Positions 1-8,282 of a stretch of DNA of 14,510 nt are shown in pieces; position 1 is the stretch's first letter; every line of letters starts with the position of its first letter. The stretch is taken from positions 1 to 14,510 of the forward strand of contig JADNRX010001103.1 of assembly GCA_015501595.1 (NCBI GenBank), written 5' to 3'. A program made the position numbers and the translations under genes. The DNA comes from Hymenopellis radicata. Taxonomy: Eukaryota > Basidiomycota > Agaricomycetes > Agaricales > Physalacriaceae. Below the pieces are notes generated by a model. It did no database searches. It saw nothing but the letters and a program-made list of their open reading frames with translations, and was not told the DNA's origin.

Positions 1-1996
1 CGGAAAGATTGTCGGCGATAATATCAAGGTTGTCTAGACTCCTGCGCTACTCACACCACCAGCTTATGATTCATAGGTCGTTCCGGAAAAGCTCAAGAAA
101 GGCATCAAGCCGGCGAAGGAGCCTGTCGCTGGACCTTCAAAGGTCAAGCCTGAGGAGTCTAGCGTGGATTTGAAGTCCAAGAATAAACCAACAACCGAAT
201 CTTCCGAACCTACAGCCAAGAAATCAAGCGCCACGAAGGATAGCAAGCTCGACTTTTTCAAAGCCAAACCCAAGGCCAAATCTATTGTTCAAGAAGATGC
301 GAAGGAGGCCTTGGCAGGAAAGCTGACGGCCAAGGCGCCACCCGCATTCTTTAAATTAGACAAGAAGGATAGCGGCAAGGTGAGGGCCAGTGCTACTCGG
401 TCGATGATTCCATTCAACACCTGCACAGATCCCCTCGCGCAAATCTAAATCGGCCGAGACTGAGGAAGACTCTGTGTCCACGCCTTCCTCGAAGAATAAG
501 ACGGATACCAAGCCAGCGGGCAAAAAGATGAAGACTGATTCGGAATCAACTACTCCTGCTCCAAAGATAGAAAAGAAAGAAACCAAGGTGGGTCCTTTGT
601 AATTGCATTGGCTCAATCCGTCTTAGCATTTAAATAGGGTGCAATGGTGAAGAGAAAAGCCCTGTTGTCCGATTCAGAGTCGGAGGCTCCTTCGATGAAG
701 AAAGCGAAGAAAAAGGAAGAACCTAAGGTTTGCTATTTTACTAACGATGCACATAATCCGTCTTACATTTACATAGGGTGCAATGGTGAAGAGAAAAGCG
801 CTGTTGTCCGAGTCAGAGTCGGAGGCTCCTTCGACGACGAAAGCGAAGCAAAAGGAAGAACCTAAGGTTTGCTATTTTACTAACGATGCGCATATTCTTG
901 GATCTCACTATCACCAGCGTCTTGTCAAACGGAAATCCGAAGCCGTCGAGAGCGAAACTGAAGATGCGCAAGTTAAACAGAAGGTAAGTCCTCTTCGTAC
1001 TTACCTTCTCGCACTCACTGTGTTTCCTCATAGCGCCGCGTCTCGAAACGAAAGTCTCCAGCTTCAGATTCTGACGATGAAGATGACCGTCCGCCCTCCA
1101 AAGTGACCAGATCTTTGGCACATAAGGTAGCTGTCTTCTTTCTTCGTTGTGCTTCATCATTAATGCCTTTGATGATTAGCGTAATGCAAAACGCAAATCA
1201 ACCGCATTAGACTCGGAGGAGGACGACACACCCTCGAAAGAGAGTGCCAGGAAGTTGAATACTCCAAGTTCCGACGACGACGACGACGCTCCCATTGTAA
1301 GACGCAAGCGACCTATAAAGAAAGCTATACCCGACGTCGAGCATAATTCTGATCTCGAGGCTATGATGGCCATGGATGATGACGACGGTTTGTGTGCTTG
1401 TCCAGCGCCGCTTCATTTTTTTCACCGCATACATAGTCGTACGCATCTCGCGTAACAAGGAACCTTCCGTCAAAGACGATGATTCTGATGTAGAGCAAAA
1501 CCAATCTGTTGTGGAGACTAAAGATGAAGACGACATGGATGTTGATGTTCCTCCTGTTCCCAAGAAAAAGACGACGCGGAAGCCCAAGGTTGTTATACCG
1601 GTGGGGAAGAATGGGTTGAAGAAGAGGCGCATCGTCAAAGAACGGGTGACACAAGATGCGAAAGGATACGATGGTACGTCTGTGGCGTATGCCTTGCCTC
1701 GACCACACTAATGCTGCGCTCTAGTGACGGAGGACTATTCTTCATGGGAGTCTGTGAGTGAGGAAGAGGCGCCAGCGCCGAAGAAGACGAAACCGAAGCC
1801 TAAACCGAAGGCCAAGGTTGAGACGGAGGACGATAGTGACGTTGACACGCCCCCGCCCAAAGCCGTCAAGCCTAAGGAGACTGTCAAGAAAGAGACGGGC
1901 GCGTCTGAGAGCAAGCTTAAGCCGAAGCCTGCCAAGAAGGCTGCTCCGAAGAAGGGACAGCAGAACATAGCGTCTTTCTTTGGTAAGAAGAAATAG
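1..1996 (+). CDS. POLD3: DNA polymerase delta subunit 3 (Cdc27/POLD3-like), 3' part
   Basis: Probable non-catalytic third subunit of the replicative polymerase delta, which tethers the enzyme to PCNA in the nucleus. The 5' end lies outside the window. My exon model is <2–28, 77–379, 429–587, 638–727, 777–866, 918–983, 1034–1126, 1180–1387, 1437–1673, 1725–1996, giving at least 514 residues with all phases consistent. The visible part is Lys/Ser/Asp/Glu-rich and mostly disordered. Family-like marks are LEAMMAMDDDD before the 1388 intron, KGYDVTEDYSSWES across the 1674–1724 intron, and a canonical PIP box QQNIASFF at the extreme C terminus (1958–1981), followed by GKKK. The first intron (29–76) has a weak donor, GTTGTC. 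Exons 638–727 and 777–866 are tandem duplicates. The N-terminal domain that binds the B-subunit is not visible, so the identity rests on the C-terminal half and the PIP box. Confidence 0.75.
615..893 (+). repeat. Tandem exon+intron duplication (unit about 139 bp)
   Basis: Two adjacent copies, about 615–754 and 755–893, each contain the end of an intron, a 90-base exon (638–727 and 777–866) and the start of the next intron. The exons differ at 5 of 90 bases. Four of these change the residue (D/E, M/T, K/T, K/Q) and one is silent. The next 26 intron bases differ at one position, and both copies keep a perfect TACTAAC branch-type motif. Because the exon is phase 0 at both ends, the duplication adds 30 residues without disturbing the frame. 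Confidence 0.9.
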
Positions 1997-2177
1997 ATCC
2001 TCTGAGTGTACATGTTTTTCCACGTCGACTTTCTTGATTGTGCAATGTTGAACGCCACATAGTGTAGAACGGTGAAGCTAGTAAACTGTACCGCTCTTAA
2101 ATTGGCCTCCGACTCTAACCCGTCTGCTCCCCGTGGCGCCGGCTACTTACACCGCGTGACGTGGTTCAACGATAGAG
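1997..2177. other. Intergenic, 3' flank of the polymerase-subunit gene
   Basis: I find no gene, tRNA or repeat between the stop codon of the polymerase subunit and the left target-site duplication of the MITE at 2178. It presumably holds the 3' UTR. No AATAAA hexamer is present, which is common in fungi. Confidence 0.4.
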
Positions 2178-2186
2178 AGCACTTAG

Positions 2187-2314
2187 TAGGTTCGGAGCAA
2201 GCCCTTGCTTCGGGGGCACCTCGCAGGAAGTAGGTGCTCGCCAAATAATGCCAAATACAATAGATGCAAACAGCACCGACCAATCAGATCATGAAGGGGC
2301 TTGGACCGAACCTA
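2187..2314. mobile_element. MITE-like non-autonomous DNA transposon, 128 bp
   Basis: The ends are inverted repeats starting TAGGTTCGG at 2187 and finishing CCGAACCTA at 2314. The first nine bases match perfectly, 16 of the first 18 match, and about 19 of 24 overall, the shared inner block being CAAGCCC. The element is flanked on both sides by the same nine bases, AGCACTTAG (2178–2186 and 2315–2323), a perfect target-site duplication. It has no coding capacity. The inside has another small inverted pair, GCACCT/AGGTGC (2216–2237). Nine-base duplications are typical of Mutator-like elements, so a MULE-derived MITE is the simplest reading, but the terminal motif alone cannot assign the superfamily. 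Confidence 0.75.
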
Positions 2315-2539
2315 AGCACTTAGAGAGCACGTCCCAAGTTTGGTATTGTTGATCACTAGCCACAATCTTTTGGTTCGTCTGATCATGTCTTTGACCGAGC
2401 AAAGGCACTGGCGGCTTTCCTTGGGACGCGTATCGGACGGGTAGTCAGCGCCTAAGTACAACTCGGCACGCTCCAAATTGGGCAGGAGGACCCTAATCTC
2501 CGCCTGATCCGCCTCACTAGAAACATGCAGATAACGCAT
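2312..2539 (-). pseudogene. Possible relic of an antisense gene fragment
   Basis: A 75-codon open frame whose N-terminal half looks protein-like, with a leucine-rich stretch (LLPNLERAELYLG) of the sort seen in F-box/LRR-type fungal proteins. The second half is unconvincing. An in-frame stop sits three codons before its ATG, and its 3' end runs into the right end of the MITE. It could be a decayed fragment interrupted by the MITE, or chance. It lies antisense in the promoter side of the amino acid transporter. Confidence 0.2.
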
Positions 2540-2703
2540 GCCGGCGTATCACAGGTCTCTTTAAGACTCTCACAGTCCACCGTCCGTCTTCGAGCACCCC
2601 ACGCTCGCTCTATCACTCATTCCTTTGCTCCTATCAGAACACTCTGGTTGCGAGCAGACCTCTAGAGCTCCCTCTGGACTCCGATACAGACAGTGAATAC
2701 GAA

Positions 2704-4562
2704 ATGGTTGACTATGGCACCACCAAGCTTCGCGGGGAGAACAGCTACGCTGATGTTGAGCCCACCAACGCTGATGACGCGGGCGAGTCGAGCACCTTGC
2801 TTGGTGGCCCCTCAGTTCAGAAGCAGCTTAGGGACGGTCAAGCAACAATAGTCAGTTGTGTCAGCAACCTCTGTAATACCATTATTGGGAGTGGTGAGTA
2901 CTTTCAGTGATTGCATGTCTCTCAGCTTACGGGGGCTTCTAGGAATGCTTACCTTTCCTCTTGTACGTTGCACGTCTGGGAAACGTGCTTGGCTTAATTC
3001 ATGTACAGGCTATGGCTTCTGCAGGTATTCTACCTGGCATGATAACGTGCTTGTTCTCCGGAGTAGTCGCGGCCTTTGGACTCTATCTTCTGTCTCTATG
3101 TGCCACCAAAGCACCACATCGACGTGCATCATTCTTTACCGTCGCCCAGCTCACTTTCCCTAAAGCAGCCATCTTTTTCGACGCCGCGATAGCCACCAAG
3201 TGCTTTGGAGTGTCTATCAGGTTGGTTGTTTGCACTGTTCTCCATCGCATCTCATGTATCCTTCAGCTATTTGATTATCATCAAAGGCCTCATGCCTAAT
3301 GTTGTCGCCTCTCTGTACCATGACATTTTACCCGGAACACCTGTACCAGGATGGGCCCTTTCCGGACGGAACTGGATTACACTCTTTATGATCCCTCTTG
3401 TACCTCTGGCGTTCTTGAGACATCTACACAGCTTACGGCACACCAGTTACATTGCTTTGTTCTCTGTCGGTAAAACCGCATTACCTGACCGCTATGTGGC
3501 GTTTGACTCAAATCATCCCCAGGCTACCTCATCCTCATCGTGATCACGAGCTATTTCTGGCCGTTGGAAGATATGCCAGAGCCCGGCGAAGTTCACTTCG
3601 TACACTTTACGCCGAGTTTCGTGTCGACTTTCCCGGTCCAGGTGTTTGCGTTTACATGCGCGCAGAACGTACGTTGTTGCTGTCCCTTGTAACATTCTGT
3701 GCGCTCATACTGGTGTAGCTGTTTCCGTTGTACAATGAACTCAAGAGTAACACGCAGTCCAGGATGAATATAATTGTTGGCACGTCAATTGGCACTGCTA
3801 CATTGACCTATGAAGTCATTGCAGTATTCGGGTACTTGACTTTTGGCTCAAAGGTTGGCCTCGTTCAGAAGTCTGAGCTACCTTGCTGATTATGAACAGG
3901 TCGGGGCCAACATCATTGCAATGTACCCATCAACGTCTGTGTTCATTGCGGTCGGACAACTTGCCATTGTCGTACTCGTACTGTTCTCGTATCCTTTACA
4001 AGTGCACCCTTGCCGAAACTGCCTAGACAAAGTTTTCCATGCCGGCCAAGTAAAGTCGGACGACCATGAAGATAGCAATGACGAACATGCTGTCGTCGAC
4101 ATGTCTAGCTTGAAACATTCGATCTTGACCGCAGCCATCGTTATAAATGGGTTTGCAATTGCCTACTTTGTTGACGATTTGCAAATGGGTGCGTCAATTC
4201 TACCCTCATCTTGAGCTTGAATGAGGAATACAAACAGTCCTATCGTTTGTGGGCTCGACGGGCTCAACTACGCTCTCCTTCATCCTACCTGGTCTATTTT
4301 ATTGGAAGGTAAGTAGTATGCTTTGCAACATAGATCTTTGTTGAGTAACATGGTTCAATAGCTGACACGGAATGACGAGAGTGTGAAGACGCTGAACTCT
4401 TTGGCGTTGGCTTTGATGATTTACGGGTGTTTTATCTTTGTGTTTTGGTGAGTGATCACGTCGGCTTGGTGCAACATCACGCTGATTGCGGGCGGGATAA
4501 CTTGTAGTCTCGGATTCAATATATACTCTGTCGTCAGTCAAGGCGGCGGACCTGCGCACTAG
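2704..4562 (+). CDS. Vacuolar amino acid transporter, AVT5/6/7-like (AAAP family)
   Basis: Likely a proton-coupled amino acid carrier of the vacuolar membrane. The ten-exon model, 2704–2893, 2943–2962, 3009–3220, 3267–3469, 3523–3668, 3719–3853, 3900–4188, 4238–4308, 4362–4447, 4508–4562, gives exactly 468 codons plus stop, with every intron 46–60 bases. The protein starts with a short acidic cytosolic tail of about 50 residues. It then has 11–12 hydrophobic segments, beginning with the family's first-helix signature (NTIIGSGMLTFPLAMASAG, split over exons 1–3). Later landmarks are LHSLRHTSYIALFSVGYLI, the helix FAFTCAQNLFPLYNEL, the motif FSYPLQVHPCRN, and an acidic loop (KSDDHEDSNDEHAVVD) before the last three helices. 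Exon 2 is only 20 bases. Direction of transport and substrate (basic, neutral or acidic amino acids) cannot be read. The stop codon lies 30 bases before a transposon's target-site duplication. Confidence 0.9.
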
Positions 4563-4599
4563 AGATAATGAATGGAACGTTGTACTTACTTACATAGAC

Positions 4600-4631
4600 T
4601 GAGTACAGGCCTTCGCACCAAAACCGGCGGC
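4600..4631 (+). repeat. Left terminal inverted repeat of the transposon
   Basis: This 32-base terminus starts TGAGTACAGGCCTT and mirrors 8244–8275 with four mismatches (positions 15, 17, 25 and 29 of the repeat). It lies downstream of the transposase stop codon, so it is the 3' end of the element relative to its gene. The preceding CATAGAC (4593–4599) is the target-site duplication. Confidence 0.88.
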
Positions 4632-4812
4632 TTGTTTGTTCGTGTTTACTCCCCGCGTATCCCATCTCATCGATGGCAAATCTGTCTCTCGCTCCTTCCC
4701 GCCTTCAACGCCGACTCGACACACGCCGGAAGCGCTCAAAATTATGTATAAGTAAGTAATAATGGTATATACACTAAATATTAGGATGAATATAGCTATT
4801 TCCACTGTCTAA
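4632..4812. other. Transposon left subterminal region, non-coding
   Basis: AT-rich sequence between the left terminal repeat and the transposase stop codon. It probably holds the transposase 3' UTR. It may also supply the polyadenylation region for the convergent amino acid transporter gene, whose own flank before the element is only 30 bases. I see no gene here. Confidence 0.4.
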
Positions 4813-7800
4813 TCACCCGCCAAAGCCAACAATGTCCCTGTCATCTTCTATGTCCATCTCGGGCTCTCCCTCTTGTTCTCCGCCACTATCCTCGTCACTG
4901 CTAATGTCTGGAGGCATATAGAACTCCTTTATGAGTCCGGATTTGACCCATTCCAGCCTCTGCTTGATTGCTGCCACAATGGCTGCCACTTTCTTTGGCC
5001 GGTTACTCAACGAGCTATGGGATGCTGTCTTCGGCTTCCCAAGGACCTCCTTCTCCTGGGAGCGATGCCAATCGATCTGAAGGTCTAGATCACTGTTTCG
5101 AAGGGACTTCAGGCGCGTGGGATCTGTGAATGCGCGTGAATCCTCGATGGGAACACATGCATCGAGTTCCTTCTGTTTCTCATCTCTTCTGGCCTTCGTT
5201 TTGACGCGTTTCCGAGTATATGTCGTCGCTATATCTTTGGCTTCCTCTGCAATCTCTATCCTCTTCCGCTTAGACTGCCCGCTGTCGTCGCTGGTCCGTG
5301 CTGTAACCCGTGCATAGTCGAATATATGTGGGTTCTCTGCCCCGGTCTTCTTTACCCACCCCTTTGGTTTATTGCGTCCCCATCGCGTTTTAGAATCAAT
5401 GAACTCCATGGTCGCATTTGGCGCACGTTGCTTCGCCTTTTTGAGCTGCCCGGCGCCGCCTTCGCTATGATCATTGGTGGGCTTGAGTAGATGATTGAGC
5501 TTCTGTTGCTCAGTCAAACCTACTCGCTGCTGACTTCTCTCATCCTCGGTGAACCTCTCCCACGTCTCGAGCGCACCCTCGAATGTGAACTTCACGCATT
5601 CCGCTACAAGTGGTAATTTGGACACCATAGCCCGCGCGGCATAGACTGCATCAGGCCGCTGCCACTGCTTTCCATCGAGTGCTGCTGTTTTATAGTCAAC
5701 TTCGGAGCCACATAAGATCCCGGGATCGGCAATAACCTTTCGACAGAGTGCCTTGGCCTTGTCGTTTGTGGGAGGCAGATCGAGCTGATTGAGAATCTCC
5801 GTGCGCACGATGCGCATGTATGGAATGTCACAAGACTGCGAGTAGAGTGTCATCGCGACCAGATCAGCCAGTGTTGCATGACAGTGGAGAGCATTATAGA
5901 TATTCTCCTCCAGATTTGTCCATTGGCCCGAGCCCTTATGCTCACGAATGAATTCCAGAAACTCGATATAGAGCGCGAGATGAGCAATGATTTCAGCAGC
6001 TCCATATCCAAGGGTCCCGTAACGATTGTTGCTGACATCGGGGAACCGAACGAGTCGACTGATGTGTATCTGCGACTCAAACCAAATCGCATGCATATCC
6101 TGTTGACCAAGCTTCTTGTTACTGTTGTTGAGTAACATACCCATTAACTCGACAAGTTTAACGCCGCCTCGTCCAGACAGCCGTTCTGCACGAGCCTTGA
6201 GAGCGGATCGGTACTAGCTGCAGCAGCTGCATTATCCTTATTGAATAGGATTATCGGCCCCGCATGCTCATGTGCTGGCCAAGTTAATGCAAGACGCGTA
6301 AAGGCACCTATTCAAACGAATCAGAAGACTGAGTAGTTGAGTAGTAACATAAGGCATACCTTTTGACGCGTTGATGGCTTTGTGCATCGCGCATCCTCCC
6401 CAGACAAACCGGCGCGCGTCAGTCTGTTCTTCTGGTGGAAGCTTTTCAAATGCTTCGCGTCCAACACGGAGAACAATTGCCTGCTCAATCTTCGCATAAC
6501 GTATCTGCCTGTCAGCTTCGGAAGTTGCCTCCCAAGCCACAATTCCACCGGCCAATCGGATGTTTGTATCGTTGATCTCAGTGATCATCTCGACCAGTTC
6601 TTCTCCACCCAGTGATCTGATGACAGCTTCTCCTCTCATTTCCAGGTCTGCTTTCTCGCGCTTGTCTACCCAGAGACGGCACGTCTTCTTCTGGTCCGGA
6701 GCGTGGTCACTGAGCATCCCACATGCCTTAGTATAGAAGGTTCGGGTGTCAACAGGATCTTCGCGTCCAAGCGGTGAATCGTTGTGTGTCTTGTGGAGTA
6801 CATGACAGAGGTTCTCCCACCCATTAAGCTGGGCCTCACTTGTATGACTTGATGTGTTGTCGAGCCCTACAAGCAAGACCTGTTTGCGCTCAGCTTCCGG
6901 TAAGGATGGGTCGGCAAGATAATCGGTGACGGTGACGTGCTTAACCTCGTAATTGAGGTTCTTGTGAGAAGTACCGTCGCCACTGATGGTAAAGTCTAAT
7001 CATATAAGCAATGAGGTCAATTTAGAGCTCCCATTCATAAGGAGAAGACTCACGTTCGGCATGATTCAATAGATCCATAGTATGTAGACTGTCGAGTATG
7101 CCACCTTCCTTCACGATTCGACGGCAGGACCGCGCACTCGGTGCACTGTCCAGCTGGATTCCAAATGCATCCGAGACAGCTAAGATAACCGCGGCAATGT
7201 GATCCATAGGTACGCCGTGATTCGCAAGATCCAGAACACAGAGACGCATGGCGGGTGTAATGATTCCTTTCTCCTTTGATGACTGGATAACCACATCATC
7301 AACAGCATGGTTAATGGATCTCTCAAGCTGTTCAGCGAAGCGTTTGACCCGTTTTCGAAGTTTCGAATTCTCTGCAACAAGTCGGACGTTTCGCGCGCGC
7401 ACTTTATCCATCCTGTCCTCCAACTGCGTGATTTTCTCCAATGCCTCATCGCGTTCACGTACAAGTGACGCGACATAGCCTGATTCCTTCCTCCTCTCGA
7501 CCCTTGAGACGCGTAGCTCCTCGTTCAGCTGCTGGACGACGTCCTTCAGCTGCGCTCGACTGTCTTCCATGCGGTTGTTCTTCTTTCTCTCATTTCGGAA
7601 GCGCTTCTCATAGTGTTCAGCGCGAAGTTTCCCTGCAAGAACTCTGTCATGATTGGTGATTGGGCTCCGCGTGGAAGAGGAACAAGGCTTGGACGTGGGA
7701 GCGCGGGGAGAGGTAGGACTCGGATCATTTTCTTTGTTGGCAGTACCAAAGGCGCGTTTCCGTTTACCTGAATGGGGATGCGATTGTGTAAAGTTGAGAG

Positions 7801-7834
7801 ACTGTCCTTTCCGAGTAGGTACATAGTTCCTCAT
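4813..7834 (-). CDS. Putative transposase: coiled-coil, RNase-H/DDE-like protein; one frameshift
   Basis: Sole gene of the transposon; about 970 residues if read through a single-base frameshift. Model: exon 7834–7054, intron 7053–6996, exon 6995–6360, intron 6359–6308, exon 6307–4813. Residues 1–80 are basic and disordered; about 85–185 are a long coiled coil (ERRKESGYVASLVRERDEAL). The core follows: FTISGDGTSHK (Asp codon 6978–6976), GLDNTSSHTSE, MLSDHAPDQKK (Asp 6708–6706), GGCAMHKAINASKG, PIILFNKDNAAAAA, then RGGVKLVELMG, KKLGQQD, TLADLVAMTLYSQSCDIPYM, ALETWERFTED and TNDHSEG (Glu 5463–5461). The tail is basic, then acidic. The spaced Asp, Asp and Glu suggest a DDE catalytic triad; this is inference. 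From memory, the core belongs to a large uncharacterised Agaricomycete family. The frame changes between about 6214 and 6195 without a plausible intron, so this copy is either inactivated or carries an assembly error. Confidence 0.7.
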
Positions 7835-8243
7835 CTGTCGGAACTGGATGAAGCGCGTCGAAACCGTGTCGTTTGGATGAGGGAAAGAGACGCGCGTGAT
7901 TATGTAATTGTCCGATCGCGTTGTTTGCCCAACAATGCTTGGGGGAAGGATTAAACAGCGTACAGCAAGTGCTTTCAGTCCAGGTAAAATGCAGTTTATG
8001 TATTTTAGGGTTCTGAATCGAGCCCCGGAAACAGATTTCCCATAACTTGCCTCCTTACAGGACTACGGCCGCCCGAGTTTTTCATAATCACAAAATAAAA
8101 ATTTCCATTCCCGGGGCTGTCTTCCAAATCAACTTTCGAGTCATTTTGAACTAGGAAATAGTATATTCGGGGAAGAATTGAGCTCAATAAGTTTCCCCCA
8201 AGTCATCTACCACGAAATACGGTGACCAAACAACACCAAAGCG
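7835..8243. promoter_or_regulatory. Transposon right subterminal region, likely transposase promoter
   Basis: Non-coding stretch upstream of the transposase ATG, inside the element. It holds a perfect 10-base inverted pair CTTGGGGGAA (7938–7947) and TTCCCCCAAG (8193–8202), a perfect 12-base palindrome ATTGAGCTCAAT (8177–8188) flanked by GGGGAA and TTCCCC, and an 8-base inverted pair AGCCCCGG/CCGGGGCT (8021–8028, 8111–8118). Such subterminal repeats often bind transposase. No binding or promoter activity can be proved from sequence. The minus reading frame is open for some 20 codons above the chosen ATG but has no other ATG. Confidence 0.4.
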
Positions 8244-8275
8244 GCCACCGATTTTGGTACCAAGGCCTGTACTCA
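8244..8275 (-). repeat. Right terminal inverted repeat of the transposon
   Basis: This 32-base terminus ends AAGGCCTGTACTCA and is the inverted partner of 4600–4631. CATAGAC follows at 8276–8282. It lies about 410 bases upstream of the transposase start codon, so this end contains the promoter side of the element. Confidence 0.88.
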
Positions 8276-8282
8276 CATAGAC

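Larger units (their letters stand above)
4600..8275. mobile_element. Complete DNA transposon with TIRs and 7-bp TSD, unassigned superfamily
   Basis: The left terminus (4600–4631) and the reverse complement of the right terminus (8244–8275) match at 28 of 32 positions. Both start TGAGTACAGGCCTT and continue with shared ACCAAAA and CGG blocks; three of the four mismatches are transitions. The element is bracketed by a perfect duplication CATAGAC at 4593–4599 and 8276–8282. It is 3,676 bp long and holds a single minus-strand gene (7834–4813) covering most of it. Seven-base duplications and a TGAGTAC terminus do not fit Tc1/mariner (TA), hAT (8 bp, CAGNG-like ends), piggyBac (TTAA), PIF/Harbinger (3 bp) or CACTA (2–3 bp). 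The intact duplication and good terminal identity point to a not very old insertion. Confidence 0.88.

Noticed and set aside
1207..2058. Minus-strand frames opposite the polymerase subunit
   Set aside because: They are antisense shadows of the Lys/Asp/Glu-rich codons of the real gene.
2100..2260. Possible tRNA gene, from GGTTC-like boxes and small stems
   Set aside because: No cloverleaf, A/B-box spacing or acceptor stem could be built; the stems belong to the MITE termini and interior.
6195..6216. A small intron explaining the transposase frame change
   Set aside because: The only GT–AG pair spans about 19 bases, far below the 46–62 bases of most introns here.
7938..8202. Calling the 10-base inverted pair a separate nested MITE
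   Set aside because: No target-site duplication flanks 7938–8202, and the likeness stops at 10 bases.
4600..8275. Assigning the transposon to KDZ or Plavaka-type elements common in Agaricomycetes
   Set aside because: The protein lacks the cysteine-rich CxC domains and other hallmarks I associate with those groups; the assignment is left open.
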